Notes: a model not told the origin generated them from the sequence alone. Shown: positions 28,217 through 36,540, numbered from the stretch's first letter. The stretch is 64,000 bases of DNA from Flavobacteriaceae bacterium (GCA_014075215.1 CP046177.1:4092501-4156500); one strand, 5' to 3'. Made by a program: numbers and translations.

Positions 28217-28453
28217 ATGAAAGAAATTATTGTAGCGTATATAGAAAATCAATTGTTAAGCAGTAACACAGAGATAAAAATCGGAGAAGAAGAGGATCTC
28301 TTAGGAAGCGGTTTGATAGATTCTATAGGGATGATGAAATTACTTGCGTTTATTGAAGAAGAGTTTCATTTCAAAGTGTCACCTGAAGATATGATCATTG
28401 AAAACTTTATGAATATCAGTGCTATTGTCAACTACATACAGAGCAAAAACTAA
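28217..28453 (+). CDS. Free-standing acyl/peptidyl carrier protein
   Basis: The 78-residue acidic protein has the four-helix carrier pattern. The phosphopantetheine serine is in LIDSIGMMKL (about Ser36). DLLGSGLIDS and ISAIVNYI fit ends of carrier helices. It follows the free A domain by 13 bases. The A domain, the carrier and the acyl-CoA dehydrogenase-like enzyme together match the proline-to-pyrrole loading module (PltF, PltL, PltE). It would deliver the starter to the C domain of ORF1. Confidence 0.9.
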   Translation: MKEIIVAYIENQLLSSNTEIKIGEEEDLLGSGLIDSIGMMKLLAFIEEEFHFKVSPEDMIIENFMNISAIVNYIQSKN

Positions 28454-28506
28454 TGATATAAATCACAAATTTACGTTTATCCCTGAGCTTTCATTTTGAC
28501 CGATAC

Positions 28507-28534
28507 CTGTTAGGTTTTTAAAAACCTGTGAGGT
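28507..28534. repeat. REP-like palindrome upstream of the RAYT gene
   Basis: AGGTTTTTAAAAACCT at 28512-28527 is a perfect palindrome, followed by GTGAGGTCTGAAT. The AGGTCTGAAT tail recurs directly downstream of the RAYT gene (29160-29169). The arrangement fits the palindromes that RAYT transposases recognise. Confidence 0.65.
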
Positions 28535-28557
28535 CTGAATGAAAAGGTATAAGTAAT

Positions 28558-29127
28558 ATGAAATACGAACCTTTGAAACCCAATAAATATTACCATATTT
28601 ATAATCAAGGAAATAATGGAGAGGATATCTTTTTAGAAGCTATTAATTATGACTACTTTTTAAAATTATTAAAGAAACATATTTTACCGGTAGCTGATAT
28701 ATGGTCTTATTGTTTATTGAAAAATCATTTTCATTTTTTAGTTCAAATAAAAGAAGTAAATGAAGAAAAGAAAATATCAAAATCGTTTTCTAACTTCTTT
28801 AATTCGTATTCAAAATCAATCAACAAAAAATATAATAGATCCGGGAGTTTGTTTAGAGATCGATTTAAAAGAATAAAGATTGAAGATGAGATCTATTTGA
28901 AACGACTGATTATTTATATAAATTTAAACCCAATATATCATGGCTTTGTAAAGAACTTGGATGATTATAAATACGTTTCTTATTTAAGTTTGATTTCGGA
29001 GAAGGAAACTCTATTAAAAAGAAAAGAAGTGCTTTCTTTATTTGAAAATAAAGAAAATTTTAAACACCATATAATTGATAAACAAATTGAGTTTAACGAA
29101 AAACTAAAAGAACTGATTTTAGAATAA
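28558..29127 (+). CDS. RAYT: REP-associated tyrosine transposase (Y1/IS200-like)
   Basis: The 189-residue protein starts KPNKYYHIYNQGNNGEDIF and contains the HUH signature as NHFHFLVQ (about residue 60). GSLFRDRFKR and YINLNPIYHGF follow, all typical of the Bacteroidota RAYT branch of the Y1 superfamily. The catalytic Tyr is probably within the helix after about residue 115. RAYTs nick single-stranded REP palindromes and are thought to spread them. Palindromes with a shared AGGTCTGAAT arm lie on both sides. It separates the NRPS cluster from the kynurenine operon. Confidence 0.85.
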   Translation: MKYEPLKPNKYYHIYNQGNNGEDIFLEAINYDYFLKLLKKHILPVADIWSYCLLKNHFHFLVQIKEVNEEKKISKSFSNFFNSYSKSINKKYNRSGSLFRDRFKRIKIEDEIYLKRLIIYINLNPIYHGFVKNLDDYKYVSYLSLISEKETLLKRKEVLSLFENKENFKHHIIDKQIEFNEKLKELILE

Positions 29128-29133
29128 GCTCAA

Positions 29134-29164
29134 GACCTCACAGGTCTTAAAGACCTATGAGGTC
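29134..29164. repeat. REP-like long palindrome downstream of the RAYT gene
   Basis: GACCTCACAGGTCTT at 29134-29148 pairs with AAGACCTATGAGGTC at 29150-29164 with one mismatch per arm pair. It contains the first ATG of the following frame, which argues that this ATG is not the start of the RidA gene. Confidence 0.75.
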
Positions 29165-29183
29165 TGAATTGATAAGTTATATT

Positions 29184-29591
29184 ATGTCAGATAAAGTAAC
29201 ACCCAGAGGCGCTTACCCGCATGTAAAAGTTGTGGGTGATTTTATTTTTGTTTCCGGAACCAGTTCGCGACGCCCTGACAATACCATTGCCGGAGTAGAG
29301 ATTATTGATGAGATGGGAACAAAACGATTGAGTATTAAACAGCAAACCAGAGCCGTATTGCAAAATATTGATCGGAATCTGCAGATTGTCGGAGCAGGTT
29401 TGAAAGATGTAGTGGAAGTATCTTCTTTTTTGGTAAATATGAATGATTTTGCTGCATACAACCAGGTGTATACTGAGTTTTTTGATGCGGAAACCGGTCC
29501 GGTCAGAACAACAGTTGCTGTTCACCAGTTGCCGCACCCGGATTTAGTGATAGAAATTAAGGTGATAGCCTATAAAAAATCAGGGAAATAA
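29184..29591 (+). CDS. RidA/YjgF-family protein, probable 2-aminomuconate deaminase
   Basis: The protein is about 135 residues. The start is set at the ATG at 29184 because the earlier ATG at 29157 lies inside the REP palindrome. RidA features are GDFIFVSGTSS (about 21), QTRAVLQNID (about 59) and the conserved Arg and Glu in GPVRTTVAV and VIEIKVIAY. Generic RidA hydrolyses reactive enamines. A distinct branch (NbaF/AmnD) deaminates 2-aminomuconate. The dehydrogenase, dioxygenase and decarboxylase genes downstream make the latter the better guess. Confidence 0.75.
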   Translation: MSDKVTPRGAYPHVKVVGDFIFVSGTSSRRPDNTIAGVEIIDEMGTKRLSIKQQTRAVLQNIDRNLQIVGAGLKDVVEVSSFLVNMNDFAAYNQVYTEFFDAETGPVRTTVAVHQLPHPDLVIEIKVIAYKKSGK

Positions 29592-29670
29592 GTTTTTATC
29601 ATTTTTATAAGAAAAATCTCTATGAGGATTATAAAACGAAGAAAAAATTAATGATGAGTATTTATGTAGC

Positions 29671-31131
29671 ATGATGATGAATATCCAAAACTACATCAAC
29701 GGCGAGTTTGTAGATCCGATTCAAAATAACCGGATAGATAATTACAATCCGGCTAACGGGCAGGTATATGGAAGCATTCCAAATTCAACAGAGGAAGATG
29801 TAGAGGAGGCATACAAAGTCGCCAATGCAGCTTTTCCCGATTGGTCTCAAACTACTTTGGAAACCAGAAATACCATTCTGTGCAACATAGCAAAAGAAAT
29901 CAGGAAGAGGCTGACAACACTAGCTGAAATAGAAAGTAGGGATAATGGAAAACCTGTAAAACTTGCTAAAACAGTAGACATTCCCAGAGCAGCAGATAAC
30001 TTTCGGTTTTTTGCAAATGCCATCACACAATTTGCTTCGGAAGCACATGAAAGTGTCGGATTGAATGCGATAAATTTTACACTCCGTCAGCCAATGGGTG
30101 TGGTTGGCTGTATTTCACCGTGGAATTTGCCCTTGTATTTATTTACATGGAAAATTGCTCCTGCCATTGCTGCGGGAAACTGTGTCGTTGCCAAACCAAG
30201 TGAAATCACTCCGGCAACAGCGCATATATTGGGAGAAATTTGTACTGAAGCAGGATTGCCTAAAGGCGTTTTGAATATCGTTCATGGGTTAGGGAGTACT
30301 ACAGGGCAAGCCATTGTAGCACATCCAGATATAAAGGCAATTTCATTTACCGGAGGAACTGAAACCGGTGCTCATATTGCGAGCATTGCTGCACCGATGT
30401 TTAAAAAACTATCTTTGGAATTAGGCGGAAAAAACCCCAATATCATTTTTGCGGACTGTGATTATGAAAACATGCTAAAAACAACGGTACATTCATCTTT
30501 TACAAACCAGGGTCAGATATGTTTATGTGGAAGTCGAATTTTTGTAGAAACCACTATCTACGAGAAATTTAAAGCGGATTTTATTGAGATGGTATCTCAT
30601 CTAAAAGTTGGAAACCCTTTTGATGAATCGACTGATATTGGAGCTGTAGTGTCTAAAGCACATTTGGAGAAAATAAAATTTTACACAGATAATGCAAAAA
30701 GCATGGGAGGAGAAGTATTGTACGGAGGAAAAAATGTAGTTGTAGCAGGTTTCGAAGGAGGGTATTATTTACAACCTACTGTTATAGAAGTTTCAGATAA
30801 TCAATGTCCATTAAATCAAAAAGAAATTTTTGGCCCGGTAGTCACCGTCATACCTTTTCATACGGAAGAAGAGGTTTTAAAAATGGCAAATGATGTAAAG
30901 TATGGTTTATCATCGACCCTTTGGACTCAAAACATAAATAGAGCTATGAGATTTTCTCAACAATTGCATACGGGAATTGTCTGGGTTAATACCTGGATGC
31001 TACGAGATTTGAGAACCCCATTTGGAGGAATAAAGAACTCAGGTGTCGGCAGAGAAGGAGGTTTTGAAGCTTTACGCTTCTTTACAGAGCCTAAAAATAT
31101 ATGTATCAAGTATGACGAAAATCTTAAATAA
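29671..31131 (+). CDS. Aldehyde dehydrogenase, probable 2-aminomuconate 6-semialdehyde dehydrogenase
   Basis: The 486-residue protein has the ALDH motifs CISPWNLPLYLFTWK (about 149), FTGGTETG (about 227), LELGGKNPN (about 249) and the catalytic Cys in NQGQICLCGSR (about 283). An asparagine, LGGKNPN, follows the motif as in the HMSD/AMSDH branch (ALDH8). The known reaction is NAD-dependent oxidation of 2-aminomuconate semialdehyde to 2-aminomuconate in tryptophan breakdown. Neighbouring ring-cleavage genes support this substrate. Three consecutive ATG codons leave the exact start uncertain by two residues. Confidence 0.85.
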   Translation: MMMNIQNYINGEFVDPIQNNRIDNYNPANGQVYGSIPNSTEEDVEEAYKVANAAFPDWSQTTLETRNTILCNIAKEIRKRLTTLAEIESRDNGKPVKLAKTVDIPRAADNFRFFANAITQFASEAHESVGLNAINFTLRQPMGVVGCISPWNLPLYLFTWKIAPAIAAGNCVVAKPSEITPATAHILGEICTEAGLPKGVLNIVHGLGSTTGQAIVAHPDIKAISFTGGTETGAHIASIAAPMFKKLSLELGGKNPNIIFADCDYENMLKTTVHSSFTNQGQICLCGSRIFVETTIYEKFKADFIEMVSHLKVGNPFDESTDIGAVVSKAHLEKIKFYTDNAKSMGGEVLYGGKNVVVAGFEGGYYLQPTVIEVSDNQCPLNQKEIFGPVVTVIPFHTEEEVLKMANDVKYGLSSTLWTQNINRAMRFSQQLHTGIVWVNTWMLRDLRTPFGGIKNSGVGREGGFEALRFFTEPKNICIKYDENLK

Positions 31132-31196
31132 GGAACTCGCTTACATCCAAAAAGTTTAAACGATTTCCATAAGAATGATCAATAATCGAAAAACGA

Positions 31197-32861
31197 ATGC
31201 TTAGTGCTTTTAAATTCAATACCACATACTTCATTCTGTTATTCACTTTACTAAATTTGATCCAAATTTCTCTTACGGAATTGACAAGTGATGAAGCGTA
31301 TTACTGGTTTTATTCATTAAATTTGGATTGGGGATATTATGATCACCCGCCTGTTACCGGGGTGCTTACTTATTTGGGAAGCTTGATATCAAATTCGGAA
31401 TTTGGAGTCCGGTTATTTCATACGCTGATACTCTCTACAGGTTTGATTTTTATCTTTAAATTAATTCCTGAACGGCAAAGGGTTTTTGCAGGCATACTAA
31501 TTTTAGCCCTGCCATTATTCAATTACGTTTCTTTTATACTATTTCCGGATACTGCATTGATTGGTATTTCGGCAGTTTTGATTTTCTCATACAATCAGTT
31601 TCTCATAAAAAACGATATAAAATCAGCCTTAATTCTCGGAAGTTTGTTCGGAATTGCCCTCCTGTGTAAGTACCATGCAATTCTGATTATTTTTTCCATC
31701 GTTCTCTCAAACTTAAGATTGCTGAAGAATACATTTTTTTATGTATCACTTCTTTTAGCATTCTTCATTTTTTTACCTCATTTTATCTGGCAATACCACC
31801 ACGATTTTATCACATTCAAGTATCACTTAATAGGTAGGAATAGTTCGTTCAAAATTAATTATTTCTTTGAATACCTGGCTAGTCAGATAGGGATTATCGG
31901 AATAGGAATAGTAATTACTCCGTTTCTGTTTAAATCTTCCGATCAATTTGAAAAAAGCTTAAAATTCATTGTACTGGGTACTCTTTTCTTTTTTGCTTTA
32001 AGCAGTGTTAAAGGATATGTTCATTTGCATTGGACTTCCATTTCTCTGGTACCTATACTATTAATAGCATCCAAATTTTACTATTCCCAAAAAAGCAACT
32101 ATTTATTAGGCTTTACGGTACTCCCTTTTGTTGGTATTATACTGTTTACCAGAATTTATTTCATGTTCAATTTTTTGTCCTTGAATAGCCTAAATGTAGA
32201 CTATTATCACGGCAGACCTCTATGGGCCGAGGATATTGATAAAGTAGCAAAAGATCGGCCTGTTGTGTTTAATACCGGAAACAGTGGTTTAAGAGAATCT
32301 CCCATGTATTCTTTCTATTCCGGCAATTTTTCGGCTGCCCTGTTTCCGGGAGAACATAAGAAATCTCAATATCAAGTTTTGAATTATGAGGACAGTATTC
32401 AATCAACCGATATCATGCTTATCAATAATGACAAACAAAATTTCTCTTTAAAAACCCGAATGGGTAAAACCATCTACTATAAAGAGATAACAAACTTTAC
32501 TTCTTTTGGTAATATTGCTATTACTTCGGAATATGAAGATACGATTTCGGAGCAAACCCCATTTAAAATAACAGCAATCATCCATAATCACAGGCAAGAT
32601 TCGTTAACATTTTCTGACAAACACAAGATATATATTGAATTTGAAGATGTTCAAGGAGAAAAACACGAACATTTTTTTCGTTTAAAATCGATTGGATCCA
32701 TAGCTCCAAATTTCAAAAAAGAGATTCCGTTAGATTTTAGCTCGGATCTTTTACCGGAATCCGAGTATACGTTTATTATAGGTTTTAGCGGGCATGATAT
32801 TTCAAATTCCGTAAATACTAAAAGGTCAAAAATACGGATAACAAAAGCCAAACGATATTGA
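31197..32861 (+). CDS. ArnT/PMT-like GT39-family glycosyltransferase
   Basis: The 554-residue integral membrane protein has about ten helices. Near the N-terminus, LTSDEAYYWFYSLNLDWGYY (about 28-47) and DHPPVTG are the hallmark of dolichyl/undecaprenyl-phosphate sugar transferases with the catalytic Asp-Glu. A soluble C-terminal domain of about 200 residues follows. It would transfer a sugar from a lipid carrier to an acceptor on the outer face of the inner membrane. Nothing links it functionally to the neighbouring aromatic-degradation genes, so it may be an intruder or only co-located. Confidence 0.8.
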   Translation: MLSAFKFNTTYFILLFTLLNLIQISLTELTSDEAYYWFYSLNLDWGYYDHPPVTGVLTYLGSLISNSEFGVRLFHTLILSTGLIFIFKLIPERQRVFAGILILALPLFNYVSFILFPDTALIGISAVLIFSYNQFLIKNDIKSALILGSLFGIALLCKYHAILIIFSIVLSNLRLLKNTFFYVSLLLAFFIFLPHFIWQYHHDFITFKYHLIGRNSSFKINYFFEYLASQIGIIGIGIVITPFLFKSSDQFEKSLKFIVLGTLFFFALSSVKGYVHLHWTSISLVPILLIASKFYYSQKSNYLLGFTVLPFVGIILFTRIYFMFNFLSLNSLNVDYYHGRPLWAEDIDKVAKDRPVVFNTGNSGLRESPMYSFYSGNFSAALFPGEHKKSQYQVLNYEDSIQSTDIMLINNDKQNFSLKTRMGKTIYYKEITNFTSFGNIAITSEYEDTISEQTPFKITAIIHNHRQDSLTFSDKHKIYIEFEDVQGEKHEHFFRLKSIGSIAPNFKKEIPLDFSSDLLPESEYTFIIGFSGHDISNSVNTKRSKIRITKAKRY

Positions 32862-32883
32862 AATACATTTTAATTTATCCAAT

Positions 32884-33324
32884 ATGTTTAAGATAAAAGA
32901 TGCTGTTTTCTTTTCTTCACATACAGAAGATATGGATTTGAATGTCATTTTCAACGTTATTAAAAATACATATTGGGGATATTTAAGAACCTATGAAGAA
33001 CAAAAGATAGCATTGGAAAATTCCATTAATTTCGGGCTGTTTAAAGGCGGAAAATAAATTGCTTATTCAAGAGTGATGACAGATAAGGTTTTCTTCGCAT
33101 ATTTGTTAGATGTATTTGTCATAGAAGAAGAACAAGGTAATGGATATGGTAAAATATTGATAGAAAAGATTTTGAATTTTCCCGATTTGCAGCGTATAGA
33201 TAAATGGATGTTAGCTACCAAAGATGCACATCCTTTATATGAAAAATTTGGATTTCAATATGTAAAAAGCTCGGAAAAATTAATGGAAAAAATGAATGAT
33301 CGGGCAAAATTAATTTATGAATAA
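32884..33324 (+). pseudogene. GNAT acetyltransferase with an in-frame TAA
   Basis: The frame begins at ATG 32884 and is broken at codon 58 by TAA (33055-33057). Beyond it the same frame carries a normal GNAT core: FAYLLDVFVIEEEQGNGYGK (acetyl-CoA loop) and HPLYEKFGFQYV. The context GGK-stop-IAYSRV compares with the usual K-Q-I-G-Y-A-R-V of this family, so a CAA to TAA change explains the break. A restart at the ATG 33076 would make a shortened product lacking the first third. I treat it as a recent pseudogene. Confidence 0.8.
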
Positions 33325-33333
33325 TGATATAAT

Positions 33334-34110
33334 ATGAACCTAAACTTACAAAACAAAACGGCACTCGTTTGTGGAAGCACACAAGGAATAGGAAAGGCTA
33401 CAGCTATTGCATTGGCAACAGAAGGTGTACAGATAACACTACTAGCCAGAAGTGAAGAGGCACTGAAAAAAGTGTTACAAGAATTACCCAATTCCGGAAG
33501 CCAACAACACGGATATTTGGTCGCGGATTTTTCTAATCCGGATAGTGTAAAAGCTATAGTTGCTACTAAAAACAAGTTTCATATTCTTGTAAATAATACG
33601 GGAGGGCCTAGGAGCGGATTCATTTCCGAAGCAAGCTTAGGGCAGTTTACAGATGCCTTTCAGATGCATGTTTTGGTAAATCAAATTTTAGCACAAGCCG
33701 TTATTCCTTTTATGAAATCCGAGGGGTTTGGCCGGATCATCAATATCATTTCAACTTCTGTAAAAGAACCCATTCCGGGTTTGGGAGTCAGTAATACCAT
33801 TAGAAGTGCAGTAGCCAATTGGGCAAAAACCATGGCGGAAGAATTGGCTCCATTTGGAATTACAGTCAACAATATACTGCCGGGTTTTACAGATACTGCA
33901 CGCTTAGATCAAATTATCAAGATAAAAGCAGAAAGATCAAATACTTCCATAGAAGAAATGACACAAATTATGAAAGAATATATACCGGCTAAACGTTTTG
34001 CAAAACCACAAGAAACGGCAAATGCTGTTACATTTTTGGCAAGTGAAGCTGCAAGTTATATTACGGGGATTAATTTACCTATTGATGGCGGGCGAACAAA
34101 ATCTTTGTAG
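33334..34110 (+). CDS. SDR-family oxidoreductase lacking the usual Tyr-x3-Lys
   Basis: The 258-residue Rossmann protein has the NADP loop CGSTQGIGKATA (about 12-23), NNTGGP (about 88) and ILPGFTDTA (about 187). It ends with the SDR-type YITGINLPIDGG. In the place of the catalytic Tyr-x3-Lys it reads VSNTIRSAVANW, so both residues are replaced. This subfamily is seen beside kynurenine genes in flavobacteria as far as I recall, but its reaction is not known to me. It may use another mechanism or have a binding role. Confidence 0.75.
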   Translation: MNLNLQNKTALVCGSTQGIGKATAIALATEGVQITLLARSEEALKKVLQELPNSGSQQHGYLVADFSNPDSVKAIVATKNKFHILVNNTGGPRSGFISEASLGQFTDAFQMHVLVNQILAQAVIPFMKSEGFGRIINIISTSVKEPIPGLGVSNTIRSAVANWAKTMAEELAPFGITVNNILPGFTDTARLDQIIKIKAERSNTSIEEMTQIMKEYIPAKRFAKPQETANAVTFLASEAASYITGINLPIDGGRTKSL

Positions 34111-34118
34111 ATAATTTG

Positions 34119-34346
34119 GGTTAAAGACCAGGGCAAACGCATTAAACTTTTATGAATATATCAGTAAAACTAATTTTTCATTAAAGAATTGACATTTAAT
34201 AATGGATTTTATTCGTAATTTTTTAAACTTACCTTTAATGATTATTCATTTTTTTGAAAATAATTACAGGTTAACTTGGATCAAAAAATCATAAAGTATT
34301 GATTAAAAACATGTTAACTTTAATGCGTTTACCCTGGGTTAAAGAC
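34119..34346. mobile_element. MITE-like element, family D, with 10-bp target duplication
   Basis: The element spans 34129-34336 (208 bp). Its 18-bp ends are CAGGGCAAACGCATTAAA and TTTAATGCGTTTACCCTG, complementary at 17 of 18 positions. The decamer GGTTAAAGAC flanks it on both sides (34119-34128 and 34337-34346). No ORF is present. It lies between the SDR and dioxygenase genes of the operon. Confidence 0.85.
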
Positions 34347-34427
34347 GTAAGATTTTTAGAGTCAGAACATTTTTGACTACCTTTAAAAAGTCTTTTTTTT
34401 GTATAAACGTCTAAAAGTCCAAATCAA

Positions 34428-34952
34428 ATGAGCAAGTTGGTACAACCTTTAAATTTTAAAAAGTGGATAGATGAACATCGTCATTTGCTAAAACCACCCG
34501 TTGGAAACAAATGCGTTTGGGATGGTGGAGAATATATTGTGATGGTAGTCGGCGGACCCAACAGCAGAAAAGATTATCACTACAACGAGACTCCGGAATT
34601 CTTTTACCAGATTGAAGGCGATATGGTATTAAAGATTATTAATGATAAAGGAGAACAAGTTGATGTTGAGATCAATGAAGGTGATATTTATCTACTGCCC
34701 GCAAAAGTTCCTCATTCGCCACAAAGAAAAGCCAATACAGCGGGATTGGTGATTGAATATCCCAGGCCGGAAGGCGTAATGGATGCCTTGGAATGGTACT
34801 GTGAAAATTGTAATGAGCCATTGTACAGGGAAGAATTTGCGTTGAACAATATTGAAACTGACATGCCGGTTATTTTTAATCGATATTATTCTGATAGAAA
34901 AAAGTGTACTTGCTCCGTTTGTGGAACTATTATGCAAGCGCCTGGTAAATAA
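34428..34952 (+). CDS. nbaC: 3-hydroxyanthranilate 3,4-dioxygenase
   Basis: The 174-residue cupin has the length and motifs of bacterial HAO. The iron ligands are His in DYHYNETPEFFYQ (about 48), its Glu (about 54) and the His in KVPHSPQR (about 92). Arg and Glu near the start (GNKCVWDGGEY) fit the active site. A C-terminal rubredoxin-like site has two CxxC pairs, CENC (about 125) and CSVC (about 164), as in bacterial enzymes. It opens the ring of 3-hydroxyanthranilate with O2 to 2-amino-3-carboxymuconate semialdehyde. This is a key marker for the operon's role. Confidence 0.95.
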   Translation: MSKLVQPLNFKKWIDEHRHLLKPPVGNKCVWDGGEYIVMVVGGPNSRKDYHYNETPEFFYQIEGDMVLKIINDKGEQVDVEINEGDIYLLPAKVPHSPQRKANTAGLVIEYPRPEGVMDALEWYCENCNEPLYREEFALNNIETDMPVIFNRYYSDRKKCTCSVCGTIMQAPGK

Positions 34953-34975
34953 TGAGTTGATGTGTTAATGTAAAA

Positions 34976-35407
34976 ATGGAACAATCTGTTATGATTGAAG
35001 AAGCGAGAAGAAGTTTTGATCGACAAGGGTTTATGAAAACCCTGGGAGCTCAGATCGTTTCAATAGAAAAAGGAATGGTCAGAATTTCCTGTGAACGAAA
35101 AGAAAGTTTAACACAACAGCACGGGTTTTTTCATGCCGGGGTTATCACAAGTATTGCTGATGTGGCCTGTGGGTATGCTGCTTTAACGACTATGCCGAAA
35201 GGTTCGGACGTGTTGAGTGTAGAATTTAAAACCAATTTAATAAGGGCAGCCAAAGCAGATAAGATCATAGCAAGAGGGAAAGTAATTAAAACAGGAAGAA
35301 CTTTGGTTTTTTGCGAAGCAAAAATAACTGACGAGAAAGAAGAAATTATTTTTGCAACTTTGCAGGGAACGATGATTTGTATACAATCAAAACCAATTGA
35401 CCTATAA
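34976..35407 (+). CDS. PaaI-type hotdog thioesterase
   Basis: The 143-residue hotdog-fold protein carries the PaaI signature HGFFHAGVITSIADVACGYAA, seen here as QQHGFFHAG and SIADVACGYAA (about 48-70). VLSVEFKTNLIRAA and a GRTLVFCEAKI strand follow. It hydrolyses acyl-CoA thioesters in the cytosol. Its place between dioxygenase and decarboxylase suggests housekeeping of acyl-CoA intermediates of aromatic breakdown; this is inference. Confidence 0.8.
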   Translation: MEQSVMIEEARRSFDRQGFMKTLGAQIVSIEKGMVRISCERKESLTQQHGFFHAGVITSIADVACGYAALTTMPKGSDVLSVEFKTNLIRAAKADKIIARGKVIKTGRTLVFCEAKITDEKEEIIFATLQGTMICIQSKPIDL

Positions 35408-35428
35408 ACATCTTAAAGTTTTCAACTT

Positions 35429-36514
35429 TTGGCAAAAAGAAAATTAAGAATCAATAGCCATTCACATTTGCTTCCTTATCCTGAGGAAATTCCAGCTTAT
35501 ATGAAAGACAAAGGAATTTTTTGGGTAGATAAGGATCGTAAATTCATGCTCCAGAAAGATTGGAAAAGACCTGTTACGGATTCCAGTTTCTTTTTAAATG
35601 AAAAATTGGAATGGATGGAGAAATTTAATATAGATCATGCAGTAGTTTTAAACCTTTCTCAATTGTACGGAAACGGATTACGAGTGGAAGAGATGAAACA
35701 GGCATTGCGTTTCCAAAACGACTTTAACGCGAGGGTTCAGCATGACAATCCGTCTAAATTTACCTGTGGGTTTGTCGTTCATCCGGGATTTGTAAGAGGT
35801 GCTTGTTGGGAAATAGAAAGATGTGTTGAGGTTTTGGGAATGCGATTGTTGTGTTTGCCAACGCACTATATGGATACTATTGGGACATGGCGATGTATTT
35901 TTGATGAAGAAAATGAACCTGTTTTTGAACTGGCAGATAAATATAATCTTGCCGTAGAAGTTCATCCTTACGATGGAGAGAAATTCATAAAATTACAAAA
36001 TACCTCTTGGCGTTTTCATCTGATATGGATGCTGGCACAATGTGCGGATGCATATCATTTTTTTACATTAAATGGTTATTATGAAAAATATCCCAATATG
36101 CGTATTTGTTTTGCACATGGAGGACAGTTGGCACAGATGAATTTGGGGAGAAGGATCCAAGGGTTTGACGGAAGGCCGGATTTATTTGAAGGAAAGGAAC
36201 ACCCCAGAAAAGCAGTCGGGTATAGAAATATTTTTTTCGATACTTTGGTTCATGATACGGGTTCTTTGGAATTGTTGATTAAAAATCAGGGATCCGGACA
36301 AGTCATAATGGGTTTGGATGATCCGTATCCTTTAGGAGAAATGGAAAGCACACCACAATCATCGTACCCTGGAAAAATATTAGACCTTGCCGTGGAAAGA
36401 CAAATTATTACTTCCCGGGAATACGATGAAATATGGAGCGATAATGTGTTACAATGGCTGTTCGGTGATGATGAAAAAAAGAAAAAAGAGCTAGTTACTA
36501 AGATTTTACAATAG
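35429..36514 (+). CDS. Amidohydrolase, probable 2-amino-3-carboxymuconate 6-semialdehyde decarboxylase (ACMSD)
   Basis: The 361-residue metal-dependent hydrolase-fold protein has metal ligands as follows: His-x-His in INSHSHLLP (about 8-12), His in VEVHPYDG (about 177), His in CFAHGGQLAQ (about 231) and Asp in MGLDDPYPLGE (about 294). These match ACMSD, which decarboxylates the product of the dioxygenase encoded two genes upstream. The start must be TTG at 35429, because an in-frame stop lies just upstream and no ATG fits. Good partner for the RidA and ALDH genes. Confidence 0.85.
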   Translation: MAKRKLRINSHSHLLPYPEEIPAYMKDKGIFWVDKDRKFMLQKDWKRPVTDSSFFLNEKLEWMEKFNIDHAVVLNLSQLYGNGLRVEEMKQALRFQNDFNARVQHDNPSKFTCGFVVHPGFVRGACWEIERCVEVLGMRLLCLPTHYMDTIGTWRCIFDEENEPVFELADKYNLAVEVHPYDGEKFIKLQNTSWRFHLIWMLAQCADAYHFFTLNGYYEKYPNMRICFAHGGQLAQMNLGRRIQGFDGRPDLFEGKEHPRKAVGYRNIFFDTLVHDTGSLELLIKNQGSGQVIMGLDDPYPLGEMESTPQSSYPGKILDLAVERQIITSREYDEIWSDNVLQWLFGDDEKKKKELVTKILQ

Positions 36515-36516
36515 AT

Positions 36517-36540
36517 GAAAAAAGTTTAAATGAGTTCTAC
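36517..36540. repeat. Solo end of a family A element
   Basis: AAAAAAGTTTAAATGAGTTC matches the right-hand terminal repeat of the family A elements. The other end is missing. A similar solo end, CCAAAAAGTTTAAACGA, lies at 31147-31163 between the ALDH and GT39 genes. Confidence 0.5.

Noticed and set aside
29157..29183. Earlier ATG giving the RidA protein nine extra residues
   Set aside because: The ATG is part of the REP-like palindrome, and the RidA fold begins after the ATG at 29184.
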